A DNA stretch of 64,000 bases from Trachythela sp. YZ-2020 (taxonomy: Eukaryota; Cnidaria; Anthozoa; Malacalcyonacea; Clavulariidae). The stretch is taken from contig JADLSH010000127.1 in NCBI GenBank assembly GCA_016169945.1, positions 2,110,501 through 2,174,500 on the forward strand, given 5' to 3'. Both the position numbers and the translations under genes were made by a program. Below the pieces are notes generated by a model, which saw nothing but the letters and a program-made list of their open reading frames with translations, had not been told where the DNA came from and made no database searches. Below are positions 33,301-43,800 of this stretch, piece by piece; within the stretch, counting starts at the first letter, position 1, and each line of letters begins with the position of its first letter.

Positions 33301-33966
33301 TTTATAATATGGCATATATAGATGAACTATCAGGAAAAGCCAGGCATGGTTTGTTCCCAGAACCATTACCAGTCAGATTGCACAATTCTTGCTAGTCCGT
33401 CTGCCAGACTGTAAAGTTTTATTTTTGCATGGGAATATGTTCGTGTTCCGTGGCAGCTGCGTGGAAATTAAGCCAAAACACTTGAGAATGGTGCGTAAAT
33501 ATATGGATTTTTTAGCATTTTCTTGAAAATGCACTGAATTCAGCTTCTTTTTGAGTGATCTCGAAATGATGGGTTCGTCTGGATATCTTGTCTTGTGTTT
33601 ATACTGACATCTAGATGATCAATCAGACTTTTGATACATCTGACGATGATGGCTCAAGTATAGATCGGCACAATGTCAGATCTCCCTGGGATTGTCAATT
33701 TTTTCCTTCCCTGCTTATAATATGCGTTGACTATTAATTGGTACATTCATAAATATGCAATATTAATCATACAAAATAATTAATATATCTGAATATTTAA
33801 CTATTTATTGTTATAATTCATATCATACCAACAAAATATTATAAAATCCTGGCTGAGTCTCTAAACATTTCAGCTGTTCTTCTGCCGTCTTGAGCACACT
33901 AGGATCTTGACTGCAAGCACTGGTTAAAGCTTGCAATACCACAGCACCATCAATACGTTGGGCCAT
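18376..33966 (-). CDS. IPO11: Importin-11 (importin-beta family nuclear transport receptor)
   Basis: Thirty-six exons were traced, all GT-AG and phase-consistent, giving 960 residues (human IPO11 is about 975). Ends: 33966-33829, 33176-33076, 32533-32461, 32111-32025, 31359-31246, 30381-30301, 30180-30132, 29503-29445, 29272-29224, 28969-28899, 28639-28447, 28249-28215, 27477-27394, 27289-27253, 27112-27072, 26985-26895, 26762-26715, 26585-26480, 25710-25587, 25173-25120, 25019-24954, 24533-24483, 23983-23870, 23366-23292, 23212-23172, 23080-23004, 22763-22684, 22471-22391, 21969-21874, 21108-20995, 20884-20840, 20427-20351, 20278-20192, 19562-19487, 19172-19009, 18379-18376. Landmarks are EEQLKCLETQPGFYNILL, RRRVIWLIGQWINVK, ESEEHNMLRC, PPHVYLLEDGLELW and TERRKLTTMALFSLLP. 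HEAT-type repeats with an N-terminal Ran-binding region carry ubiquitin-conjugating enzymes and other cargo into the nucleus. The last exon supplies only one base plus the stop. Compared with human, about ten residues are missing between exons 19 and 20; a short exon may be unseen there. Confidence 0.93.
18444..18489. repeat. 46-bp perfect palindrome without spacer
   Basis: Positions 18444-18489 read identically on both strands, centred on GAATTC, with half-arm TTGAGTGCCTTTCTAAATC plus four bases. There is no spacer and no mismatch. It abuts the 3' end of the Harbinger transposase remnant in the last IPO11 intron. Confidence 0.9.
18490..18900 (-). pseudogene. PIF/Harbinger transposase remnant (HARBI1-like DDE domain)
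   Basis: Minus-strand reading gives LPNCFGFVDGTVRRIARP, then VVTPNGLYANLAGPYEGRR with HDS, then YGDPAYPLNVHLQAPF. FVDGT and GDPAYPL are signature blocks around the first and later catalytic Asp positions of the DDE_4 family. The frame is broken at least once (after HAIKF) and by an in-frame stop before LCLYGD, so it is dead. It sits in the last IPO11 intron; no terminal repeats were found. Confidence 0.85.
18890..18978 (-). repeat. SINE family B head fragment
   Basis: The minus strand carries GCTGCATCGGAATCGCAGGG, then TTGCATTTTTCGCAACTG, matching the heads at 10505-10625 and 26281-26380. Only the head survives. It interrupts the 5' side of the Harbinger remnant. Confidence 0.6.
19654..20144. 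mobile_element. Tc1/mariner-type MITE with TA duplication
   Basis: The element 19656-20142 (487 bp) has about 28-bp perfect inverted ends, CAGTAAAGCCCCGCATAAAA inward, and is flanked by TA on both sides. Subterminal copies of CAGGCTGAAGTGGTTCTTA recur in both orientations inside. There is no transposase ORF. It lies in IPO11 between the exons ending 20192 and starting 19562. Confidence 0.85.
21170..21400. repeat. Dispersed CAACTTGTTA-rich repeat
   Basis: The stretch carries CCAGCTTGTTGACAACTTGT, TCCTGCAATTCAACAAC and AAATGACAGCATTGTT blocks, which recur in the same order at 60960-61180 and partly at 12690-12760. The internal CAACTTGTT/AACAAGTTG words are inverted copies. It lies in an IPO11 intron. 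Confidence 0.6.
21655..21838 (+). repeat. Fold-back core plus SINE A tail fragment
   Basis: GGAAGTTAGTAGCTACTAACTTCC forms a hairpin between AGCGAAGG and CCTTCGCT blocks, followed by CGTCGAAGTTCTTGTTATAT. This is the family of the fold-back element at 221-396. A family A SINE tail fragment (21780-21836) is attached. It lies in an IPO11 intron. Confidence 0.55.
22101..22310. mobile_element. MITE with 29-bp terminal inverted repeats
   Basis: Ends 22101-22129 and 22282-22310 are perfect inverted copies reading TTTATTATATACACAAGCTC inward. The 210-bp interior contains an inverted TAGCAGGATATGAGC-like hairpin. No coding content. It lies between IPO11 exons starting at 22471 and 21969. Confidence 0.75.
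22520..22650 (-). repeat. Dispersed repeat, family D
   Basis: The minus strand carries CTTCGAGGGTTTTTCTCCGG, ACTCCGGTTTTTCTTCC and CCTTTGTCAATTGGT, matching 40920-41060 on the plus strand. It partly resembles family A text (CTCCGGGTACTCCGG), so it may be a related SINE. Confidence 0.6.
23396..23815 (+). repeat. (CAC/CAT)n trinucleotide tract
   Basis: About 420 bp of CAC, CAT and ATC triplets on the plus strand, interrupted once by a short inverted ATCGTGATA motif near 23570-23590. It is intronic in IPO11. The long ORFs over it are artefacts of the repeat. Confidence 0.9.
24122..24390 (+). repeat. (GTG/ATG)n trinucleotide tract
   Basis: About 270 bp of GGT, GAT and GTG triplets, the reverse orientation of the tracts at 23396-23815 and 24690-24900. 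Together the three tracts form large potential inverted repeats within 1.5 kb of IPO11. Confidence 0.9.
24690..24900 (+). repeat. (CAC/CAT)n trinucleotide tract
   Basis: About 210 bp of CAC and CAT triplets on the plus strand in an IPO11 intron. It shares an ATGATGATACCATC-type word with the inverse tract at 24122-24390, so the two are likely related by inversion. Confidence 0.9.
26054..26223. repeat. 170-bp near-perfect palindrome (84-bp arms, 2-bp spacer)
   Basis: The arms 26054-26137 and 26140-26223 are complementary with about one mismatch. Each arm is a family B SINE tail (TCTCGTTCGATTxGATTAAT, GGAATACTCGAAC). Two tails meeting head to head is the simplest reading. It lies in an IPO11 intron. 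Confidence 0.9.
26281..26450 (+). repeat. tRNA-derived SINE, family B
   Basis: The head GTAGCTCAGTTGGTTAGAGC is a good RNA polymerase III A box, and GTCAATTCC is a weak B box. The body reads TTGCATTTTTCGCAACCGAT, and the tail ends TTCCATCTACTAACACCTTC. It cannot be a working tRNA, because no acceptor stem pairs. It starts 60 bp after the palindrome made of the same tail. Confidence 0.75.
27972..28205 (+). repeat. tRNA-derived SINE, family A
   Basis: Head GGCCACACAGTAGTTAGTAA, B-box-like GGGCTTCGATTA, body with CTCTACCAAACACAACAGG, tail GATAGAGCTATCCAGTATAA. It lies in an IPO11 intron beside a G-rich block. Confidence 0.7.
29032..29161. mobile_element. 130-bp MITE, AAGGCGAT ends
   Basis: Inverted ends AAGGCGAT...ATCGCCTT enclose mirrored CTCGCAATGCAAAT and ATTTGCATTGCGAG blocks, so most of the element folds on itself. 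A second copy lies at 49023-49152. It is intronic in IPO11. Confidence 0.7.
29560..29700. repeat. Dispersed repeat, family C
   Basis: Blocks AATTCATGAGCAAAACACA, CGTATCGTTGTTCTGATACC and TTCTCTTTAAATACTGGTTC recur with divergence at 25755-25815, 32850-32960 and 34350-34420. The ORF reading across this copy is therefore repeat sequence, not an importin exon. Confidence 0.6.
30535..30940 (+). repeat. 11-12-bp minisatellite (GGAACGCAATT type)
   Basis: About 30 tandem variants of GGAACGCAATT, GGAACGCAACT and GAAACGCAACT lie in the intron between IPO11 exons 5 and 6; a satellite fragment recurs at 31148-31190. Because the unit is not a multiple of three and lacks stop words, several frames stay open on both strands, producing spurious ORFs. 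Confidence 0.9.
30976..31161 (-). other. Unexplained protein-like ORF in IPO11 intron 5
   Basis: Between minisatellite arrays, the minus strand encodes SQDIWNKLEKEYRIDKIQL and then TVKEDFESWLDKIF before a stop. Its composition looks protein-like (amphipathic helix) unlike the flanking satellite. Importin-11 is contiguous without it, so it is not an IPO11 exon. I do not recognise it; a transposon coding fragment is possible. Confidence 0.3.
31517..31851. mobile_element. hAT-type MITE with perfect 8-bp duplication
   Basis: The element 31525-31843 (319 bp) starts CAGGGGTGGTGCC and ends GGCGCCACCCCTG-like (AGCGCCACCCCTG). The identical octamer TTCCCACT flanks it at 31517-31524 and 31844-31851. 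No ORF. It lies in an IPO11 intron. Confidence 0.9.
32160..32365 (+). repeat. SINE family A
   Basis: Body ATTATAATTTTGCCTCACTC, CCAGTTTGACTCTGTGAAAC and tail GAGAACAGTTTAGAACTGAG then AGCTATCCAGTC. The head is truncated. It is intronic in IPO11. Confidence 0.7.
32850..32970. repeat. Dispersed repeat, family C copy
   Basis: Shares GACAAAGGAAATCA, TTTCTCTTAAAATACTGATTC and TGTGAATTTGAGA-type words with 29560-29700, more diverged. It is intronic in IPO11. Confidence 0.5.
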
Positions 33967-34771
33967 GCTCAAAAAATCTGACACAAAAATCTCCCTTAAA
34001 ACTGCAGAAATCAGTTTTTTATACGAGACAGACGCATAATAAACATGATACAGTTGTTTCTTTAGTTTTACATAATCAATTATTAAGTAATCTGTCAAGA
34101 AAAGCCAATATTTTGCTCAGAAAAAATAGTAAACACTGCAAAACGTGCTTTCATCACCATTTTGTATTCTCGGGCTTTTTGTCTAGTCGGGGAATTGAGA
34201 TAGGCTAAATATCCCGGGAGACAAATGCCGATGACGAAGGATTGTGACGAAGACGAACGCCCAAGCGCATAGCGCGAGGTCTTAACATGTCTTTTAGGCT
34301 TTTTAATAATTACCCAAGATATATATTATTTTTAGAATATTTTCAATTTTAATAATTCATGAGCAAAACACAGCATCGTATCGTTGTCTTGATACCATGG
34401 TAACAAATGTCCATTTTGAGTCGCCGTGATTATCACACTCAAATTTTCGATGTTTCAAATCACTATAAACATATCAAAGTATGACCTATGACAATCTAAT
34501 TTCAATGCGTCGCCCATCTTAAGGTTAGTAAACGTGATTTATTCTCTATATATTTTAAATATATATGTTTACAGCAAATTGAGCAACCTCGTTCCCAGGG
34601 CATTTCCCTTGCCTTTGGGCAATTAATACTAGTTATACTTCTAGAATCATTTTTAAAAGATTGCCTAATATATAATACAATTGGAATAATCTAAAATATT
34701 ATCAGTTAGTACTTGTTATTATTTAGTCTATCTATTTTATTCATTTTGATTTTTTGGACATTTCTCTTTTC
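33967..34771. other. Intergenic region between IPO11 and the giant gene
   Basis: This 0.8-kb gap holds the IPO11 5' flank (with CpG-rich text at 34200-34290), a family C repeat piece (34350-34420), and the giant gene's 3' UTR with AATAAA on the minus strand at 34741-34736, about 31 bp past its stop. Confidence 0.6.
34736..34741 (-). terminator. Polyadenylation signal AATAAA of the giant gene
   Basis: AATAAA on the minus strand lies about 31 bp downstream of the TGA stop (34774-34772). Confidence 0.55.
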
Positions 34772-37700
34772 TCAGTAAGGTGGGTCAGTGTCTTGAGCCG
34801 GGTTATCGTGGCCTCTGTCCCGGGTGAACGTTGTTTCAGCGGTCTGTTCCGGCGGTTTACGAACGCCGTCTGTTCGACTGATGCTATAATGAAACCAGGA
34901 AAACGAAATTTACATTTCTATCATAATTAACTAACATTTTCTATAGTGTGCAGCTCTATAATTATAAATATTATCTGGACTGTTCTCCCCAGAGGTCCAG
35001 TAAGGGACACACCTTATTTGTCCAGTGTTAGTAAAGGAGGAAATCTAAGCTAATTCTATTCATACTGGATAGCTCTATCAGTTCTAAACTGTTCAATGTT
35101 CTCGCAAGAGGTCCAGTAAGTGTCATCCCTTATTGGTCAAGTGTTACTACAGGAGGAAACAGGAGTACCTGGAGTAAACCTGTTACAACATATCTGTTTT
35201 AGGTGTGTAGAACTGAGTTAAGCAAGCAAATACTTACACTTGTCCATAGATAGGGTTATCTCCACGCCTGAAAGTTTCCTCCTCAGATTTATAGCTATAC
35301 GAAAGAAAAAACCTGATAAAGATTGATGATTTTTATTGTTCAATATCATCATTACCAACCATCAAAACCACCACCATCACCAACAACAACATCATCATCA
35401 AAAACAACATCACCATCACCATCACCCTCATCATCATCACCGCCATCACCATCACCACCACCACCACCACCATCACAACAACAACCTTACCTGCGACGTT
35501 TTAGGACAATAATAACGGCTGCTATTATGCCTAGGATTACCAAAGCACCAGCAATACATGGGACAACAATTTCCAATATAACATTACTATCTTTCGTCTC
35601 CTTAACTTTAGCTGGAAAGACGATTTCTACACTGCGTAAATTCCCTAGCATTGCACCACCAGACATATTTAGAAATTCCACAGACAACACAACTTCGCTC
35701 ATCTCGGACCGAAAGCTGCCAAATTTCAAATGGATAGATGAATTCCATTGGCCCTCCATGAGACTAAGTTGTCCACTCTTTGGAGAAACGGTAAATGGAA
35801 TGCTAGCACCTGATCGGCTGGTGGCGACCCACGTGACATTAATGGTCCCGGTAGAGCCCTTGCGTCTGACAATATCAAAAATCATTTCGTTGCCGTATCG
35901 TTCAGGATTATAAATGACACTGTTGTCTTCTTCAAATATGGCGTGTGGAGGCTCACGGGTCAAGGAACCTAAAACAGTAGACATTATTTTTTAAGCATGT
36001 CACTATACTCTTGAGAACGATATCTCAAACATGAGATCCAAAGTAGAAAGTATTCTACAATAAGCTGCCGTGGTTTGTGACTGAGTTTGCCAAACACTGC
36101 AGGCTTTCTCTGGACACTCCTGTTTCCTCCTGTAGTAACACTGGACCAATAAGGGATGGTCCATACTGGACCTCCAGGGAGAACAGTTTAGAACTGATAG
36201 AGCTATCCAGTATAAATAAAGTTAGTTTAGTTTAGGTTTTCTCCTGTAGTAACACTGGATCAATAAGAGATGATCCTTACTGGACCTCTAGGAAGAAGAG
36301 TTTAGAACTGATAGAGCTATCCAGTATAAATAAAGTTAGTTTAGTTTAGGTTTCCTCCTGTAGTAACACTGGATCAATAAGAGATGATCCTTACTGGACC
36401 TCTAGGAAGAAGAGTTTAGAACTGATAGAGCTATCCAGTATAAATAAAGTTAGTTTAGTTTAGGTTTCCTCCAGTAGTAACAGTGGACAAATAAAGGATG
36501 GGCTTACTGGATCTCTAGGGAGAACAGTTTAGAACAGACAGAGTAACGTTTTAAACATACCATTAGTTTGTTTGTTAAATTCTACAATTCCATTTTCTGC
36601 TTTAAACGTCCAGAATAGGGCGAACTGTGTCAAGTGACAGACTTGCACTTTGAGAAGTTTTGCAGCGTGATCAACGAAAGTCCATGGCTCAGGGCAGGTT
36701 TTGGCGGCATCAAACCTGGGAAAATATCGAAAACAGCACTTGAAAACTACTTCCTTACAAGTATTGCCTGACTTATCGACCAACGACGGACCGGCAACTC
36801 AATTGCCTGACAATCCAACCATAATATTATCTTTACATTAACTTACCAAGTTTGATTCTTAGTACTCCACAATAAAAGCACAGGATCAATATCGTCGTTG
36901 GTCACTTCATTACTGACAGTTTTCTTGTTCCCTTTCAACATTTGATCAACATCATAAAACAACGAGATAGTAATTGGTTTTTTGAAATGATATTCGTCTT
37001 GTAACGTGTTGTTTTCTGGTTCGTAAGCTTTGATCAGGAAACTGTAGTTGCCCAGTTTAAAATGCTGAAAAAACACATAAATATGTTATTAAATTTCATA
37101 CGTGATGATTTCCAAACGTGGAGGTCCAGTGTAGGTAGTATTCTACAATAAACTGCCGTGGTTTGTGTCTGAACTACCTGAAAAAGACATCTCAAACGTG
37201 GAGGTCCAGTGACGGTAGTATTCTACAATAAGCTGCCGTGGTTTGTGTCTGAACTACCTGAAAAAGACATCTCAAACGTGGAGGTCCAGTGACGGTAGTA
37301 TTCTTCAATAAGCTGCCGTGGTTTGTGTCTGAACTGCTTGAAAAAGATTAAAAACACTTGGATATTTCGAGGCGGTTTAATACCTACCTTAGGCGGTTTA
37401 ATAACCTCAGGATCAACAACTGTCGTATTATCGTCCGTCCCATTCTTCAACTCTTTCTTGCCAAGACTATAAACCTGAAACTTCACCTCCTCTTCCACAG
37501 CTCCGGCAGGAACATCCAAAGTTCCGAATGTATTCCCGATACCTGAGTCCTTTTCCCGCGTCTCATTGGAGTTCACATTTACAGTATCAAAGAAAAAGGA
37601 CCCCGAATCATTTTTCGCGAAGACAAACTCCGTTTTTCCGACCACAATGCCATTTGAGGACATTGGTTCTGATTCCAAGCCCGCGGCGTTGATAGCTTTT

Positions 37701-37897
37701 ACGGTGACGTAATATTTACGACCCTTTACCAGATCTCCGTGTTTGAACTTCGCGTAATAAGCTGCAGCGTTTCCGATCTCTTGAAACTCCCAGACGTCGT
37801 CAAGGCCTGGAGAAGAACCCCAGCCTATCTCGTATGAGACTATACCACTCTCAGGGTCTTCTGCCGCCCAGTTGCCAAATATAACGTTTGTGAATAC
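34772..37897 (-). CDS. Giant gene exons M-R: membrane-proximal region, membrane helix and tail
   Basis: Exons 37897-37388, 37064-36847, 36715-36561, 35968-35491, 35294-35238 and 34883-34772. An FN3 repeat is followed by GTLDVPAGAVEEEVKFQVYS, a ZU5-like strand pattern, then a segment ending LKVQVCHLTQFALF. The next exon is Calx-beta-like (FDIVRRKGSTGTINVTWV), then a membrane helix (ILEIVVPCIAGALVILGIIA onward) and KRR stop-transfer. The tail contains TFRRGDNPIYG and, after a similar TFTRDRGHDNPAQ, ends DPPY-stop. NPxY motifs bind PTB-domain adaptors; a terminal PPY could bind WW domains. Stop 34774-34772. Confidence 0.85.
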
Positions 37898-40800
37898 CTA
37901 CAATGGAGCACGCAGATAGTTTTAGTAATATATCATACACGAGTGGTTCCACACCGGGAAGGTGAAAAATTGCTTGAATCGAACCCGCAACTTTTGGTTT
38001 GCTAGTCAAATGCTCCACCAACTGAGCTGCGAGGGCAAGTCGGGTCGAGTAGATGATATTTCGGAACCTAGTTCCTTCGTCGCTGCAGGATTTATCTCTT
38101 CACCATAAGCCTCTGCGGAGGAAAGTGTCGCTGGTCCAATTCCCAATGCAGTCAAACAATTTTCAGCTTGTAAGATAAGCAAATACGAGCCAAAGGCGAG
38201 TGTTGTACATCTTATACAACGCCGACGCGAATGCCGCATATATGTATGATATTTGGTGAGAAAAATGAACTTAAAGTTTATGTAAATCAGTAGAAATTTG
38301 AATCAGATATACAAGCTCCTTCACAGTAATGATTAACTATTATTAATAAAAATTATACTATTTTCTATAATATAAATGTTTTGAGTGTCTCCTAAAACGT
38401 TCTCAGAACCTAAGTCCTTTTCAGAACATTTTTCAGCGATTTAAGTGCACAATATAGAACAAAAATATATATTTTTAATAGAATGAAACTACACAAACCT
38501 GGAAATCAATATCAGGGCCAATCAACCCATCTCTGACATAATGTATTACAGGCGGTGTCGTATCAACCAAAACACCATCACTTGACTTGGCTGTACATAA
38601 TCCAGCATAATTACATACCATCACTGTCACATAGTACGTATCATTATGCTGTAACGACAATCCAGTAAGAGTCCTATTAAGGTGGCTCGTTGCATTTTCA
38701 CACCCCATGATGTCATCTCGGAGTGGCCTGGAACCGATACACCAGAAAATATGCTCAATGTCGCTTTCATTATCTCGGAAATCGATCCAGCGAGCACTGA
38801 TGGTAGCGGTATCGTTCGTGAAATCTAAGTCGGTGTCGGAGAGGCTTCGACTCGAGCATTGATGTTCGGAACTCAGCGTCGTATTCGCTGAACAGTTTCG
38901 GTTTGCGTCGCTACCTAAGCCGTCGTATACCGACCCTGGCTCGGGCGAGGTGTTGTCGAGAGAGAACGGAAAACTATCGGAGATGGTCGTGAGTCCCGAA
39001 GCCGACTTCTGGGTGATCCTAATGAAATAACTTTGCTCCGATCCCGGAAGGTAAAATTCATCTTCACCAAAGCTGGGCGCAGACTCACTGACTGTAAGGT
39101 TTGCTCGAAAAACATTCTGCATTATACTACGGTTATTATATACTCCGCAAGGGTATTTATCACAATGTGAAACCCTAAACCTTAAATCTTCTGAGTTTTT
39201 CAAACAAATACTCTCGCTACAGTTCACACATTTCTCTTCAAACCCGGGGTATGCCTCTTCCCCCACGCCACACGGGACACACGCTACGCGCTCTCTGTGT
39301 CCAAGTTCAAACACCTTCCTACGTACGGAATTTCGTGGACAAAATGACGCCACATACACGCGTCCGGTCCCCGCGTTCACATAATCGCTCGGCCAAGTGT
39401 GCAAACCGGGTGTACCAATCACAATGTGTTCGTCTACAATTGCTACAGATGCCCTAACCTGACCATTATCAAACCGAGGTCCGTTTTTACTTAGCACTCT
39501 TCCAATCCTTGCGCAACCATTGCCAGGCTCATAGAGAACCAATTCACTTCCATCTCGACCGTCAGACATAATTCCAATCACAGCGATACTGGTGCCACCC
39601 TCCAGCACGTCAATATTACCACTCAGCTCAAGAAGCACTGACAAAACATGCTGGCATCTCTGTATCGCATTAGCTGGTGCTGAAAGTTGTAATTCAAAAA
39701 TTGTCAAAGTTCTGTCCGGAACTGACAGGACAAATAGTTCATTTCGCTCTGTTAGGTAGACATTGTCTGCGTTTGAAATATCATTCGACAATATCTCAGA
39801 CAGTGCTGTATTATTTTGCCAAGAACTGTTAGACATTCTTGAATAGACATAGATATCAGAACCAGCTATCACCAAAACATCCTTATTCATCGAGATAGCC
39901 TTCCCAAATGACACGTCATTCTCTTGAGATCCCAGTACTTGGTCTAACCTCCACAAATTAGAGTCATTTCTAAATATAGCAACAACACCGTAGCCCTCTT
40001 GCGGATGCTTTCCGCTGACCGCAATCGTTTCAGCACCGTCATACACAAACTCTTCTCCGACGCTTTCCGAAGAAGACCATCGGTCACCGTTCGTACAATG
40101 TTCGGCCGCTTCAATAGATGTGTGATTACAATTGGTTATAGTCAAAATCTGAGCGCTTCGAGCTAGACTTTCAGGATTTATTTTGTATAAAAGCAATTTC
40201 CCGTTACTAGATACCAAAACGGTGTCACTAACTCCTTTAACTTTAACAAAACTGTTGTTATTCAGAGTAGAATTAAAGGTTACTAAAGTTATAGGCGTAC
40301 TGTCGTACGACCCTATCGAGAAAACGTATGCAGAATTTTGAGACGATGCAACTATTAAGTTGTTTTTCAAAGCACCCACAGAAACACCGAATGCATTCGT
40401 TTCTTGGACAGGTTTAATTTGTTGATCAGGGTAGACTGTACGTGGCTCTCTATTCGTCTTTTCACAGCAAACATCAAAGTCATCATGTACATGGGAGTGG
40501 TCAAATATACGTCGAATGTCGATTGTTTCATTTCGTGTTTCGTTCGCACCAGATGTCACTCTATACACGGTAGCTTGGACGGTTATACCCATATGCAGTT
40601 TAGCTAATTCATTTGCATTAGGGTTCTCGAGGTTCGCTTCGACGAGCACACTGAATGGATCTGGGATGAATTCTGTCTCTTCGACCATACTCCGGGATAA
40701 ACGTGGAATATCTACATATTTCTGCCATCGTTCTTGTTCCGTACCCACAAATGTATCCGTAGCATTCACCTGCGGGATAAAAATGATATAATACTTAGGA

Positions 40801-43800
40801 ATGTTGGAATTAGATGCGGTTAGCGCGCTGCTCCGTACCTCTGAGTTAAGCCGGCTATACAGCAGGTCGAGGGCAGGGATTTATTTAGGTTGGGTAACGT
40901 CCATGTGCTTGATAAACGCATGAGAGTAGAGTTTGTTTGGTTCTCTCCTGTGCTTCGAGGGTTTTTCTCCGGGTACTCCGGTTTTCCTCCCTCGCTAAAA
41001 ACTAACCCTTATAGGGATTAACCTTGACTAACTAACTAACCTTCGGAACCTTTGTCAATTGGGTTGTAAAACCTGTTAAGGCTTCCGTCCACCTCAGAGT
41101 GGTCAACATAATAAACTAAACTATAAGAATGATGTGGGGATTTTACAAAATAAAACTGCTATTTTACAGCAGACAAACAATAATATCTATACGAAGATTC
41201 TGGATCCCGAAGAAGCAACTTGGGGATGTGCTGAAAAATCGTGAACAGTGCAAAGCAATAGTCATGAATGTCTGATCAAGAGTGATAAATGATGATCGTT
41301 ACCTGTATTTTGGGGGGTGCGTCTGGCACAATAACAACCCCATCTCCAACAGAATCTCTACAGAGACCATCTTCATTACACCGTCGAACCACAGGACGAT
41401 ATTTCCTGTATGGTTTTACCCTGTCACCACTGAATCTTATATGCGCCTTCCCACGCAGGATGTCCACGAACTCGAAAGCAAACGGCTCTCCGTTCCATTT
41501 TTGAAGCAAGGAGTCGCTTATATTTAGGTCTTCTTTCGGCTCGGTTAGCGCAGCCTGGACACTAGAGTATGGCGTCACGTTGCCAGGCGACCACGTGACT
41601 ATAATTGCTTCAGTATCGGTCTGGTAATCTATATCGGTCAGTGTGTTATTCAGGTTCTTCACTTCGGCAACATTGAGTTTAGGTGGGAATGTTTTTACCA
41701 GGTTACATGTGGTTGATTTAAGCACTGCGGTGTTCCCTACGCCGTTAATAATACGAACCACAACTCGAACACCGGTTAGAGTCGAAAGTGAATGAATAAC
41801 AGCAGACTTCGTCAGTAGATTGGTTGGTAATGCTTGCCAATGCTGCACATTACACATGTTGTTTATAGTTTCGACGCACCACTCGATTTTGGCTATACCA
41901 GATTCTTTGTCTTCATGTTCCAACCACGAGGCTTTGATCAAATCACTTGCGCAGAAAATTTCTACAGGAACATGCTTTTTCGTTTCTAAAACAAAAAAGT
42001 TAGGAAAATCAAACAAGTTGGTGACACAGCGGTTGGTGCACGTGTCTTTCACCTCTGGGACCGGGGTTCAATTCCTGCAATATGCAGTTGTCTGATTATA
42101 ATTTTACCTAAGTCTCATGTGAGAAGAGTGCTTCCAGTTTGACTCTACCAAACACCGTAGGTTTTGCCCTGCGGTTGTACAAGCGCTGGACAAATAGAAG
42201 ATGGCCATTACTGGACATCTACGAAGAGGAGTTGTGACAGAACTAATAGAGATGTGTAGTACGAATAAGGTTAGTTTTCATTTTGTAAAAACACTGCACC
42301 ATTAAGGGACCTTACGCTAGGCTACGTCAGGGAGGACATTTTAGAAGTGATAGAACAATGCAGTATAAATAAGGTTAGTTTAGTTAAGGTTTCCTCCTGT
42401 GGTAATACTGGACCAATAAGTGTCCTTACTGGACCTCAAGAGTGGACAGTTTAGACAGTACTGATAGAGCTAACCAGTATAAATAGAGTTAGTTTAGTTT
42501 AACAATTACCTGGTGTAGTCTTATTACAGGATCTCTCCGAGACCGCATTTATACAGATCTCCTCCAAATCAGAAGAAATTCCACTCATTTCTTTTACTGG
42601 TTGTGGCGGAGTCACGTCAATCTTAATTTCACCCGAAGTAACTAAAGTAGACATTCCAGCATTGTTAGTTGCTTTTACTGTGACGTAATATGTTTCCTGA
42701 TGACGTAATTTGAGCGCAGTGAAAGTGTGGTCCATGTTCAATCCAACAGACCGGAAGTCGATCTCATCACATTCCTCCTGGGTTGTGCCCAGACAAACTT
42801 CATATTGGGAGATATCTGATTCTGCATCCATGAAATTCTCCCATCTGAGAAAAATAATTAATCACTCAAATTTAATCATACACAACGATTGAAAGGGATA
42901 CTGTTGGTTCGGAGGTTAGTTTATGTTTCGCCTTTGCATCTGGGATTTGATTCCTGCAATATGCAGTTGTTTGATTATAATTTCGCCCCAGTCACATGTG
43001 CGACGAGTGCTTCTTGTCTCACTACCACCAAACACCGCAGGTATTATCTAGGTACCTCGGTTTCCTCCTGTAGTACAACTGAACCACTACGGGACGGCCT
43101 TACTGGACCTCAAGGGAGAACAGTTTAGAACTGACAGAGTTATCCAGTATAAATAAAGTTAGTTTAGGTTAGATTTCCTCCTGTAGTAACACTGGATCAA
43201 TAAGAGACTGCCTTACTGAACATCTACTGTCGTTCCAATTGAAGTGTTCCTAAAATATTGCATCAATTCATTGCCTAAGTTTATCAATTCATTCGTTGAA
43301 AAATTGATCAACTTCCTGTGTGTGTGAATCGACCAATGGCGTCTCATTTCAGTGACTGATTGACCAATTGGGAACAAGTATGCTAGTAAACAGGAAGTTG
43401 AGCAATTTTTGAGCAAATGTATTGATCAACTTATGTAATGAATTGAATGTGGTTCAGACTCTAGGGAGAACAGTTTAGAACTGATTGAGCTGTCCAGTAT
43501 ACTATAAATATAGAGACGTTTTAAGTTTCTAACATACCTCGCTGTGATTTGATGGGTATCAAAATTGCTTGGTGATGGGCTGACAATTATGAGTCTTCCC
43601 GACACTGGTGCTGTCGCGTCAACTGTAAATCCATCTGAAGTGGCATCCTTGCTTAAACCAACCATATTTATTGCACGAACGATGATCACGTATTCTATAC
43701 CACTTTGCAACTCCGTGCCTAAAGAAAACGTGAATAGAACCATAATAGAACTGATCAGGTAACGCGCGTATAACACGACCGACGCCATTTAATAGGTCCT

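Noticed and set aside
37965..38045. Possible tRNA gene on the minus strand
   Set aside because: A and B boxes are good, but the 5' and 3' ends cannot form an acceptor stem; it is a SINE head.
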